From Crossaster papposus (taxonomy: Eukaryota; Echinodermata; Asteroidea; Velatida; Solasteridae): 64,000 bases of DNA. The DNA is taken from assembly GCA_037893245.1 (NCBI GenBank), contig JBAIAA010000893.1, forward strand, positions 1-64,000. The letters run 5' to 3'. The notes under the pieces are model-generated. The model was not told where the DNA came from, searched no databases, and worked only from the letters and a program-made list of their open reading frames with translations. This document shows positions 1 through 12,500 of the stretch, in pieces; the stretch's first letter is position 1, and each line of letters starts with the position of its first letter. The translations under genes were made by a program, and so were the position numbers.

Positions 1-77
1 ATATAGATTATCGTTCGTCTTTTTTGTTCAGTTTGTTACCATCTTTTTGTCTATAAACTTTCGTATTCCCTCGTGCC

Positions 78-245
78 GAGTTTGGCAATGACTGGATCTT
101 TAAACCGGTCGTCAAGCTCGTTATATGGCACTTCCCGAACGGTTTAAACCCCCTTTCTCCACGGGGATCGTCTGATCGTCTAGCGTATCGTGAGGTACGT
201 TTATAGGGACAGCTATGGACTTCAGGTTTGTGGCGCTATAAATAA
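78..245. repeat. CpG-rich core A1 of unit 1
   Basis: A block of about 170 bp, richer in CpG than its AT-rich surroundings, runs from CCGAGTTTGGCAATGACTGG to TATAAATAACG. It contains the inverted pair TTTAAACCG (99-107) and CGGTTTAAA (140-148). A near-identical block, A2, lies about 720 bp downstream, and a diverged relative, A3, lies near 2686-2880. A1 joins directly onto minisatellite sequence at its right end, so it looks like a local duplication placed inside the minisatellite. A function as promoter or RNA gene is possible but unproven. Confidence 0.75.
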
Positions 246-796
246 CGATTCGACTACCATGATGGTTCATCTACTTTATATTTCCTTCTAAAAATTATCC
301 CCCACCCAAAATGATTTGTACACTTCATGTTTCCTTCTAAAAAATATCCTCCAACCTGATAGTTAGTCTAGCCCCATAATTTCTTTATAAAAAATAAAAA
401 ATAAAAAATAAAAAATAAAAAATAAAAGAATTTATCTAACTTGATTGTTAGTCTAGCCCCGTGGTTCCTTATACAAAATATCCTCCAACTTTATAGTTAA
501 TCTAGCCCCGTACTTCCTTCAAAAAATATCCTCCGATTTGATGGTTAATCTAGACCCATAATTCCTTCTTAAAAATATCCTCTAACTTGATGGAACGTTG
601 AAGTACTTTCGTTTTATAATTATACCTTTATTTTCTACTCAAAATGTATATTACAAATGGCCCTGGTAATAACACGTCACATGTCCAGTTATAAAATTAA
701 AATAAATTAATGATTCCTGACAAATATAGATTATCGTTCGTCTTTTTGTTCAGTTTGTTACCATCTTTTTGTCTATAAACTTTCCTATCCCCTCGT

Positions 797-965
797 GCCG
801 AGTTTTGGCAATGACTGGATCTTTAAACCGGTCGTCAAGCTCGTTATATGGCACTTCCCGAACGGTTTAAACCCCCTTTCTCCACGGGGATCGTCTGATC
901 GTCTAGCGTATCGTGAGGTACGTTTAGGGACAGCTATGGACTTCAGGTTTGTGGCGCTATAAATA
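797..965. repeat. CpG-rich core A2 of unit 1
   Basis: This block is nearly identical to A1, apart from small indels such as TTTAGGG for TTTATAGGG. The inverted pair is conserved (TTTAAACCG at 822-830, CGGTTTAAA at 863-871). About 120 bp upstream stand CACGTCAC and GTTATAAAA, which resemble a CRE/E-box and a TATA box. The block ends in TATAAATAACAATG. Equivalent blocks occur in units 2 to 4 and at the truncated right end of the array. Confidence 0.75.
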
Positions 966-1238
966 ACAATGAGAGACAAGTCGAATGATTTGCACTGGCG
1001 TTCTTTCGTAATTCTCGAGAGTCTGCGGGGCCGTTCATCTATCTTTTTCTCTCTTCTGTTTTTCCCTTTCTTACTACAACTCTTTTCTTCTTTCTTTTCA
1101 CGAACGTTTTCTTAATTTGTCGACGCCTGTTTTTATTTACCATAATTAAGTTTTTTATATCTTTATAAATAATTAATCAAATATTTGTTATTTCGATAAT
1201 TCTTGAGAACGAGATACGTCTAATAGAAACAATTCATT

Positions 1239-1479
1239 AGAGAGGTTTCGCCTGCGAACGGATACGGTTAGCTTAACGGATACGTCATCAATTTTTGCGG
1301 ACTTATGACGTCACAGTTACTCACTACCCGCTAACCATAGACATGGAGTTTTTTCCTCCATGTCTATGCGCTAACCGTGTACAAGGCACGGATATCTCGC
1401 TCGCTACACGTAAGTATAAAACGCGTACGGATAGCTAAACGTACGCGTACGCCTATCCGTTCGTATGCGAAACCTCTCT
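1239..1479. mobile_element. 241-bp MITE present only in unit 1
   Basis: The element begins AGAGAGGTTTCGC and ends GCGAAACCTCTCT. Imperfect similarity of the two ends continues for about 26 bp (…GAACGGATA). Direct ATT copies flank it, and the empty site is visible in units 2, 3 and 4 (CAATTCATTATTAACC). This is a clean before-and-after view of an insertion. The 3-bp target duplication would suit a PIF/Harbinger-like source, but the termini alone do not prove the family. Confidence 0.9.
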
Positions 1480-3136
1480 ATTATTAACCTTATCGAATAC
1501 TTGTATTACTCTGATGCTGCGCCACACACCTTATTGATACGCGCCAACGATTGTTTTTAACACGCGCGCGTGTGGAGCGCACATGGCTAGAATGATGATT
1601 CAAATTCCTGCGTCACGTTCACACTTCGCTCCTAGCTGCCATCGATGTTATACGCCTTTCTCTGTATACTAGCGCTATAACGCAATTTGACCGACTGCAA
1701 GGTATTTTTATGTTTACACTTGGTTTTTCTCTCTCTCTAACACCACGTAAAAGTTCGTATGGGGTAGGTCGTGCAGTCTCGAGACGAAACCTACCCATGG
1801 TCTGAGCGAACTGCACCTGACGAGTTCTCGCTTTTTAGACATTTTTGTTTATGTCTCCTTGTTGAAATTTACTAAAATTGACTGGTAAGAACTTTTACAC
1901 GCCGGCATCTTTAATACCTATACTAACCTGAACTCTGTAAATATTCTTGTACTTTAATCAGTTTGTTTCTTTACTGTCCTGATAAATACCCGCGCTGCGT
2001 TCTTATGGCCCAATGTATTTTTTCCTCAATATTCCAAAGTTCCCTCCACTTCTCTATAAAACATTAAATCCCACAGATGTCATTCACTAACGCATCAAGG
2101 ACCATTAACAAGATGGCTGTTTCTAAACGCCTGAACGCTTGGAAGTTGGCCTACAGAAAGTCCTGCTCCACTCCATTCGGCAGATACATCAACCAAGTTC
2201 ACAAAGATCGCATTCGTATAATTATTTCTTTTTACCCTAGGACTCTCGGCATTATTTACTACTCTCGGCCTTATTTACCCTAGGACTCTCAACTCATTTC
2301 CCCAAGGACTCTGGGCTTTATTAACCCTAGGACTCTCGGCTTTATTGACCCTAGGACTCAGTAATTGATTTCCTGATAATAACACGTCACTGTACAGTTA
2401 TAAAAGTAAAATAAATTATTGATTCCAGATAAATACAGATTATCGTTCGTCTGTGTGTTTTAGTTTGTTACCATTTTATTGTCTATTAACTTTCGTATCC
2501 ATTCAATTATGCCCCATACATTTTTAGAATAAATGTTGTTTACGCTTTAAATAAACAAACAAACAAACTCCCCATCTAACTTGAACAAAATTAATTTCAA
2601 AAAAGGAATCTGGCCTATCTATAACCTTTGTCTGGTACGCATCTTTGTACTTACTAATAACCTGTTTTCCTACTATCTATCGCTTATTGCCGAGTATGAT
2701 ATATGACTAAATCTTTTATAATTGGTCGTCATGCTCATCTAAAGGCAATCCTAGAGAGGTTTAAAACTCCTTGCTTCCACGGTGATAGATTTAACGTTTG
2801 ATATATCGTGAGGTATATCTAGGATGTGTAAACCTTATGTTTACTCCGATCTTAACGACAACCAAGTTAACGATCAATAAATAATATGTATATGCTGGTT
2901 CTAGCGCAGCGTTTCTTCTGGTCATCGAGAGTAAGGAGACCTTTCCTCTTTATTTTTCCATCATTTCTACCCTAATATTACACTTCCTTCCTCATTACAA
3001 CCTACCTTTTTACTGTCCCTCCATCCACTTTTTTCTTGTTTCTCCTTCCATTTCTTAACTCACTTCTTTCAGCACAAACCAGATAACCATTTTTGAGTCC
3101 AACTACTTTAACTAAAACGCTATCGTAATAATAATA

Positions 3137-4362
3137 AATGGTTTCTAATAAATATCCCCCCAGCCAAAATGTTTTGTCCCCTCCATTCTTTCCTCCTAAA
3201 AATTATCCCCTAACCAAGACGATTCGTCTACCAAGATGGTTCATCTACCTTATAATCCCCTCTAAAAAATACCCCCCTAGCTAAATCGGTTTGTCCACTC
3301 CATGTTTCCTTCTAAAAAAATATTCCCTTAGCCAAGATGATTCGACTACCATGATGGTTCATCTACCTTATATTTCCTTCTAAACATTATCCCCCAGCCA
3401 AAATGATTTGTACACTTCATGTTTCCTTCTAAAAAATTATCCCCTTAGCAAAGACGATTCGACTACCATGATGGTTCATCTACTTTATATTTCCTTCTAA
3501 AAATTATCCCCCACCCAAAATGATTTGTACACTTCATGTTTCCTTCAAAAAATTATCCCCTAACCAAGACGATTTCTACCAAGATGGTTCATCTACTTTA
3601 TAACCCCTTCTAAAAAATATTCCCCTAGCCAAAATGGTTTGTCCACTCCATGTTTCCTTCTAAAAAAATATCCCCTTAGCAAAGACGATTCGACTACCAT
3701 GATGGTTCATCTACTTTATATTTCCTTCTAAAAATTATCCCCCACCCAAAATGATTTGTACACTTCATGTTTCCTTCTAAAAATTATCCCCTTACCAAGA
3801 CGATTTCTACCAAGATGGTTCATCTACTTTATAACCCCTTCTAAAAAATATTCCCCTAGCCAAAATGGTTTGTCCACTCCATGTTTCCTTCTAAAAAATT
3901 ATCCCCTTAGCAAAGACGATTCGACTACCATGATGGTTCATCTACTTTATATTTCCTTCTAAAAATTATCCCCCACCCAAAATGATTTGTACACTTCATG
4001 TTTCCTTCTAAAAATTATCCCCTAACCAAGACGATTTCTACCAAGATGGTTCATCTACTTTATAACCCCTTCTAAAAAATATTCCCCTAGCCAAAATGGT
4101 TTGTCCACTCCATGTTTCCTTCTAAAAAAATATCCCCTTAGCAAAGACGATTCGACTACCATGATGGTTCATCTACTTTATATTTCCTTCTAAAAATTAT
4201 CCCCCACCCAAAATGATTTGTACACTTCATGTTTCCTTCTAAAAATTATCCCCTAACCAAGACGATTCGTCTACCAAGATGGTTCATCTACTTTATATTT
4301 CCTTCTAAAAATTATCCCCCACCCAAAATGATTTGTACACTTCATGTTTCCTTCTAAAAAAT
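3137..4362. repeat. Minisatellite with 231-bp higher-order period, unit 1
   Basis: Short monomers of about 50-67 bp share TTTCCTTCTAAAAATTATCC followed by AAAATGATTTGTACACTTC, CAAAGACGATTCGACTACC or a similar block. Landmark GCAAAGACGATTCG recurs at about 3448, 3679, 3910 and 4141, a spacing of 231 bp, so roughly four monomers form one higher-order unit. The reading frame of 68 residues at 3756-3962 is only a translation of this repeat. Confidence 0.92.
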
Positions 4363-4737
4363 ATACTCCAACCTGATGGTTAGTCTAGCCCCATAATTCC
4401 TTCTTAAAAATATCCTCCAACCTGATAGTTAGTCTAGCCCCGTAATTTCTTTATAAAAAAATAAAAAATAAAAAATAATAAAAAATAAAATAATTTATCT
4501 AACTTGATTGTTAATCTAGCCCCGTACTTCCTTCTAAAAATATCCTCCGATTTGATGGTTAATCTAGACCCATAATTCCTTCTTAAAAATATCCTCTAAC
4601 TTGATGGAACGTTGAAGTACTTTCGTTTTATAATTATACCTTTATTTTCTACTCAAAATGTATATTACAAATGGCCCTGATAATAACTCGTCACATGTCC
4701 AGTTATAAAATTAAAATAAATTAATGATTCCTGACAA

Positions 4738-7700
4738 ATATAGATTATCGTTCGTCTTTTTTGTTCAGTTTGTTACCATCTTTTTGTCTATAAACTTTCG
4801 TATTCCCTCGTGCCGAGTTTGGCAATGACTGGATCTTTAAACCGGTCGTCAAGCTCGTTATATGGCACTTCCCGAACGGTTTAAACCCCCTTTCTCCACG
4901 GGGATCGTCTGATCGTCTAGCGTATCGTGAGGTACGTTTATAGGGACAGCTATGGACTTCAGGTTTGTGGCGCTATAAATAACGATTCGACTACCATGAT
5001 GGTTCATCTACTTTATATTTCCTTCTAAAAATTATCCCCCACCCAAAATGATTTGTACACTTCATGTTTCCTTCTAAAAAATATCCTCCAACCTGATAGT
5101 TAGTCTAGCCCCATAATTTCTTTATAAAAAATAAAAAATAAAAAATAAAAAATAAAAAATAAAAGAATTTATCTAACTTGATTGTTAGTCTAGCCCCGTG
5201 GTTCCTTATACAAAATATCCTCCAACTTTATAGTTAATCTAGCCCCGTACTTCCTTCAAAAAATATCCTCCGATTTGATGGTTAATCTAGACCCATAATT
5301 CCTTCTTAAAAATATCCTCTAACTTGATGGAACGTTGAAGTACTTTCGTTTTATAATTATACCTTTATTTTCTACTCAAAATGTATATTACAAATGGCCC
5401 TGGTAATAACACGTCACATGTCCAGTTATAAAATTAAAATAAATTAATGATTCCTGACAAATATAGATTATCGTTCGTCTTTTTGTTCAGTTTGTTACCA
5501 TCTTTTTGTCTATAAACTTTCCTATCCCCTCGTGCCGAGTTTTGGCAATGACTGGATCTTTAAACCGGTCGTCAAGCTCGTTATATGGCACTTCCCGAAC
5601 GGTTTAAACCCCCTTTCTCCACGGGGATCGTCTGATCGTCTAGCGTATCGTGAGGTACGTTTAGGGACAGCTATGGACTTCAGGTTTGTGGCGCTATAAA
5701 TAACAATGAGAGACAAGTCGAATGATTTGCACTGGCGTTCTTTCGTAATTCTCGAGAGTCTGCGGGGCCGTTCATCTATCTTTTTCTCTCTTCTGTTTTT
5801 CCCTTTCTTACTACAACTCTTTTCTTCTTTCTTTTCACGAACGTTTTCTTAATTTGTCGACGCCTGTTTTTATTTACCATAATTAAGTTTTTTATATCTT
5901 TATAAATAATTAATCAAATATTTGTTATTTCGATAATTCTTGAGAACGAGATACGTCTAATAGAAACAATTCATTATTAACCTTATCGAATACTTGTATT
6001 ACTCTGATGCTGCGCCACACACCTTATTGATACGCGCCAACGATTGTTTTTAACACGCGCGCGTGTGGAGCGCACATGGCTAGAATGATGATTCAAATTC
6101 CTGCGTCACGTTCACACTTCGCTCCTAGCTGCCATCGATGTTATACGCCTTTCTCTGTATACTAGCGCTATAACGCAATTTGACCGACTGCAAGGTATTT
6201 TTATGTTTACACTTGGTTTTTCTCTCTCTCTAACACCACGTAAAAGTTCTTATGGGGTAGGTCGTGCAGTCTCGAGACGAAACCTACCCATGGTCTGAGC
6301 GAACTGCACCTGACGAGTTCTCGCTTTTTAGACATTTTTGTTTATGTCTCCTTGTTGAAATTTACTAAAATTGACTGGTAAGAACTTTTACACGCCGGCA
6401 TCTTTAATACCTATACTAACCTGAACTCTGTAAATATTCTTGTACTTTAATCAGTTTGTTTCTTTACTGTCCTGATAAATACCCGCGCTGCGTTCTTATG
6501 GCCCAATGTATTTTTTCCTCAATATTCCAAAGTTCCCTCCACTTCTCTATAAAACATTAAATCCCACAGATGTCATTCACTAACGCATCAAGGACCATTA
6601 ACAAGATGGCTGTTTCTAAACGCCTGAACGCTTGGAAGTTGGCCTACAGAAAGTCCTGCTCCACTCCATTCGGCAGATACATCAACCAAGTTCACAAAGA
6701 TCGCATTCGTATAATTATTTCTTTTTACCCTAGGACTCTCGGCATTATTTACTACTCTCGGCCTTATTTACCCTAGGACTCTCAACTCATTTCCCCAAGG
6801 ACTCTGGGCTTTATTAACCCTAGGACTCTCGGCTTTATTGACCCTAGGACTCAGTAATTGATTTCCTGATAATAACACGTCACTGTACAGTTATAAAAGT
6901 AAAATAAATTATTGATTCCAGATAAATACAGATTATCGTTCGTCTGTGTGTTTTAGTTTGTTACCATTTTATTGTCTATTAACTTTCGTATCCATTCAAT
7001 TATGCCCCATACATTTTTAGAATAAATGTTGTTTACGCTTTAAATAAACAAACAAACAAACTCCCCATCTAACTTGAACAAAATTAATTTCAAAAAAGGA
7101 ATCTGGCCTATCTATAACCTTTGTCTGGTACGCATCTTTGTACTTACTAATAACCTGTTTTCCTACTATCTATCGCTTATTGCCGAGTATGATATATGAC
7201 TAAATCTTTTATAATTGGTCGTCATGCTCATCTAAAGGCAATCCTAGAGAGGTTTAAAACTCCTTGCTTCCACGGTGATAGATTTAACGTTTGATATATC
7301 GTGAGGTATATCTAGGATGTGTAAACCTTATGTTTACTCCGATCTTAACGACAACCAAGTTAACGATCAATAAATAATATGTATATGCTGGTTCTAGCGC
7401 AGCGTTTCTTCTGGTCATCGAGAGTAAGGAGACCTTTCCTCTTTATTTTTCCATCATTTCTACCCTAATATTACACTTCCTTCCTCATTACAACCTACCT
7501 TTTTACTGTCCCTCCATCCACTTTTTTCTTGTTTTTCCTTCCATTTCTTAACTCACTTCTTTCAGCACAAACCAGATAACCATTTTTGAGTCCAACTACT
7601 TTAACTAAAACGCTATCGTAATAATAATAAATGGTTTCTAATAAATATCCCCCCAGCCAAAATGTTTTGTCCCCTCCATTCTTTCCTCCTAAAAATTATC

Positions 7701-9575
7701 CCCTAACCAAGACGATTCGTCTACCAAGATGGTTCATCTACCTTATAATCCCCTCTAAAAAATACCCCCCTAGCTAAATCGGTTTGTCCACTCCATGTTT
7801 CCTTCTAAAAAAATATTCCCTTAGCCAAGATGATTCGACTACCATGATGGTTCATCTACCTTATATTTCCTTCTAAACATTATCCCCCAGCCAAAATGAT
7901 TTGTACACTTCATGTTTCCTTCTAAAAATTACCCCCTAACCAAGACGATTTCTACCAAGATGGTTCATCTACTTTATAACCCCTTCTGAAAAATATTCCC
8001 CTAGCCAAAAAGGTTTATCCACTCCATGTTTCCTTCTAAACAATTATCTCCTTAGCAAAGACGATTCGACTACCATGATGGTTCATCTACTTTATATTTC
8101 CTTCTAAAAATTATCCCCCAGCCAAAATGATTTGTACACTTCATGTTTCCTTCTAAAAATTACCCCCTAACCAAGACGATTTCTACCAAGATGGTTCATC
8201 TACTTTATAACCCCTTCTAAAAAATATTCCCCTAGCCAAAATGGTTTGTCCACTCCATGTTTCCTTCTAAAAAATTATCCCCTTAGCAAAGACGATTCGA
8301 CTACCATGATGGTTCATCTACTTTATATTTCCTTCTAAAAATTATCCCCCACCCAAAATGATTTGTACACTTCATGTTTCCTTCAAAAAATTATCCCCTA
8401 ACCAAGACGATTTCTACCAAGATCGTTCATCTACTTTATAACCCCTTCTAAAAAATATTCCCCTAGCCAAAATGGTTTGTCCACTCCATGTTTCCTTCTA
8501 AAAAAATATCCCCTTAGCAAAGACGATTCGACTACCATGATGGTTCATCTACTTTATATTTCCTTCTAAAAATTATCCCCCACCCAAAATGATTTGTACA
8601 CTTCATGTTTCCTTCTAAAAATTATCCCCTTACCAAGACGATTTCTACCAAGATGGTTCATCTACTTTATAACCCCTTCTAAAAAATATTCCCCTAGCCA
8701 AAATGGTTTGTCCACTCCATGTTTCCTTCTAAAAAATTATCCCCTTAGCAAAGACGATTCGACTACCATGATGGTTCATCTACTTTATATTTCCTTCTAA
8801 AAATTATCCCCCACCCAAAATGATTTGTACACTTCATGTTTCCTTCTAAAAATTATCCCCTAACCAAGACGATTTCTACCAAGATGGTTCATCTACTTTA
8901 TAACCCCTTCTAAAAAATATTCCCCTAGCCAAAATGGTTTGTCCACTCCATGTTTCCTTCTAAAAAAATATCCCCTTAGCAAAGACGATTCGACTACCAT
9001 GATGGTTCATCTACTTTATATTTCCTTCTAAAAATTATCCCCCACCCAAAATGATTTGTACACTTCATGTTTCCTTCTAAAAATTATCCCCTAACCAAGA
9101 CGATTCGTCTACCAAGATGGTTCATCTACTTTATATTTCCTTCTAAAAATTATCCCCCACCCAAAATGATTTGTACACTTCATGTTTCCTTCTAAAAAAT
9201 ATACTCCAACCTGATGGTTAGTCTAGCCCCATAATTCCTTCTTAAAAATATCCTCCAACCTGATAGTTAGTCTAGCCCCGTAATTTCTTTATAAAAAAAT
9301 AAAAAATAAAAAATAATAAAAAATAAAATAATTTATCTAACTTGATTGTTAATCTAGCCCCGTACTTCCTTCTAAAAATATCCTCCGATTTGATGGTTAA
9401 TCTAGACCCATAATTCCTTCTTAAAAATATCCTCTAACTTGATGGAACGTTGAAGTACTTTCGTTTTATAATTATACCTTTATTTTCTACTCAAAATGTA
9501 TATTACAAATGGCCCTGATAATAACTCGTCACATGTCCAGTTATAAAATTAAAATAAATTAATGATTCCTGACAA
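4738..9575. repeat. Array unit 2
   Basis: This is a full-length unit of 4838 bp without the MITE of unit 1. It shares TTCTTATGGGG near 6246 with units 3 and 4, where unit 1 has TTCGTATGGGG. Single-base differences from unit 3 are few, which means recent amplification or ongoing homogenisation. Confidence 0.93.
7630..9204. repeat. 231-bp-period minisatellite, unit 2
   Basis: This is the same minisatellite as in unit 1, longer by about 345 bp (roughly one and a half higher-order periods). The additional copies lie near 7920-8270 and carry private variants such as AAATTACCCCCTAACC. Confidence 0.9.
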
Positions 9576-12500
9576 ATATAGATTATCGTTCGTCTTTTTT
9601 GTTCAGTTTGTTACCATCTTTTTGTCTATAAACTTTCGTATTCCCTCGTGCCGAGTTTGGCAATGACTGGATCTTTAAACCGGTCGTCAAGCTCGTTATA
9701 TGGCACTTCCCGAACGGTTTAAACCCCCTTTAATTCTCCACGGGGATCGTCTGATCGTCTAGCGTATCGTGAGGTACGTTTATAGGGACAGCTATGGACT
9801 TCAGGTTTGTGGCGCTATAAATAACGATTCGACTACCATGATGGTTCATCTACTTTATATTTCCTTCTAAAAATTATCCCCCACCCAAAATGATTTGTAC
9901 ACTTCATGTTTCCTTCTAAAAAATATCCTCCAACCTGATAGTTAGTCTAGCCCCATGATTTCTTTATAAAAAATAAAAAATAAAAAATAAAAAATAAAAA
10001 ATAAAAGAATTTATCTAACTTGATTGTTAGTCTAGCCCCGTGGTTCCTTATACAAAATATCCTCCAACTTTATAGTTAATCTAGCCCCGTACTTCCTTCA
10101 AAAAATATCCTCCGATTTGATGGTTAATCTAGACCCATAATTCCTTCTTAAAAATATCCTCTAACTTGATGGAACGTTGAAGTACTTTCGTTTTATAATT
10201 ATACCTTTATTTTCTACTCAAAATGTATATTACAAATGGCCCTGGTAATAACACGTCACATGTCCAGTTATAAAATTAAAATAAATTAATGATTCCTGAC
10301 AAATATAGATTATCGTTCGTCTTTTTGTTCAGTTTGTTACCATCTTTTTGTCTATAAACTTTCCTATCCCCTCGTGCCGAGTTTTGGCAATGACTGGATC
10401 TTTAAACCGGTCGTCAAGCTCGTTATATGGCACTTCCCGAACGGTTTAAACCCCCTTTCTCCACGGGGATCGTCTGATCGTCTAGCGTATCGTGAGGTAC
10501 GTTTAGGGACAGCTATGGACTTCAGGTTTGTGGCGCTATAAATAACAATGAGAGACAAGTCGAATGATTTGCACTGGCGTTCTTTCGTAATTCTCGAGAG
10601 TCTGCGGGGCCGTTCATCTATCTTTTTCTCTCTTCTGTTTTTCCCTTTCTTACTACAACTCTTTTCTTCTTTCTTTTCACGAACGTTTTCTTAATTTGTC
10701 GACGCCTGTTTTTATTTACCATAATTAAGTTTTTTATATCTTTATAAATAATTAATCAAATATTTGTTATTTCGATAATTCTTGAGAACGAGATACGTCT
10801 AATAGAAACAATTCATTATTAACCTTATCGAATACTTGTATTACTCTGATGCTGCGCCACACACCTTATTGATACGCGCCAACGATTGTTTTTAACACGC
10901 GCGCGTGTGGAGCGCACATGGCTAGAATGATGATTCAAATTCCTGCGTCACGTTCACACTTCGCTCCTAGCTGCCATCGATGTTATACGCCTTTCTCTGT
11001 ATACTAGCGCTATAACGCAATTTGACCGACTGCAAGGTATTTTTATGTTTACACTTGGTTTTTCTCTCTCTCTAACACCACGTAAAAGTTCTTATGGGGT
11101 AGGTCGTGCAGTCTCGAGACGAAACCTACCCATGGTCTGAGCGAACTGCACCTGACGAGTTCTCGCTTTTTAGACATTTTTGTTTATGTCTCCTTGTTGA
11201 AATTTACTAAAATTGACTGGTAAGAACTTTTACACGCCGGCATCTTTAATACCTATACTAACCTGAACTCTGTAAATATTCTTGTACTTTAATCAGTTTG
11301 TTTCTTTACTGTCCTGATAAATACCCGCGCTGCGTTCTTATGGCCCAATGTATTTTTTCCTCAATATTCCAAAGTTCCCTCCACTTCTCTATAAAACATT
11401 AAATCCCACAGATGTCATTCACTAACGCATCAAGGACCATTAACAAGATGGCTGTTTCTAAACGCCTGAACGCTTGGAAGTTGGCCTACAGAAAGTCCTG
11501 CTCCACTCCATTCGGCAGATACATCAACCAAGTTCACAAAGATCGCATTCGTATAATTATTTCTTTTTACCCTAGGACTCTCGGCATTATTTACTACTCT
11601 CGGCCTTATTTACCCTAGGACTCTCAACTCATTTCCCCAAGGACTCTGGGCTTTATTAACCCTAGGACTCTCGGCTTTATTGACCCTAGGACTCAGTAAT
11701 TGATTTCCTGATAATAACACGTCACTGTACAGTTATAAAAGTAAAATAAATTATTGATTCCAGATAAATACAGATTATCGTTCGTCTGTGTGTTTTAGTT
11801 TGTTACCATTTTATTGTCTATTAACTTTCGTATCCATTCAATTATGCCCCATACATTTTTAGAATAAATGTTGTTTACGCTTTAAATAAACAAACAAACA
11901 AACTCCCCATCTAACTTGAACAAAATTAATTTCAAAAAAGGAATCTGGCCTATCTATAACCTTTGTCTGGTACGCATCTTTGTACTTACTAATAACCTGT
12001 TTTCCTACTATCTATCGCTTATTGCCGAGTATGATATATGACTAAATCTTTTATAATTGGTCGTCATGCTCATCTAAAGGCAATCCTAGAGAGGTTTAAA
12101 ACTCCTTGCTTCCACGGTGATAGATTTAACGTTTGATATATCGTGAGGTATATCTAGGATGTGTAAACCTTATGTTTACTCCGATCTTAACGACAACCAA
12201 GTTAACGATCAATAAATAATATGTATATGCTGGTTCTAGCGCAGCGTTTCTTCTGGTCATCGAGAGTAAGGAGACCTTTCCTCTTTATTTTTCCATCATT
12301 TCTACCCTAATATTACACTTCCTTCCTCATTACAACCTACCTTTTTACTGTCCCTCCATCCACTTTTTTCTTGTTTCTCCTTCCATTTCTTAACTCACTT
12401 CTTTCAGCACAAACCAGATAACCATTTTTGAGTCCAACTACTTTAACTAAAACGCTATCGTAATAATAATAAATGGTTTCTAATAAATATCCCCCCAGCC

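Larger units (their letters stand above)
1..4737. repeat. Array unit 1 (shortened minisatellite, extra MITE)
   Basis: This unit is 4737 bp. It carries a 244-bp insertion (241-bp element plus 3-bp duplication) that no other unit has. Without the insertion it is 4493 bp, about 345 bp shorter than unit 2. The missing part is in the 231-bp minisatellite. The unit also contains (AAAAAT)n runs near 390-425 and about 28-bp repeats of CCCTAGGACTCTCGGC at 2230-2360. A 68-residue reading frame at 2077-2283, present in all four units, resembles no family I know. Confidence 0.93.

Noticed and set aside
797-965. Core A2 as a tRNA, 5S rRNA, snRNA or hammerhead ribozyme gene
   Set aside because: I found no A/B boxes, no U1-U6 or 5S signature, and no CTGATGA…GAAA ribozyme core on either strand.
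785-979. 64-residue minus-strand frame repeated in each unit
   Set aside because: It covers the CpG-rich core A2 and is kept only because the units are nearly identical. There is no protein likeness.
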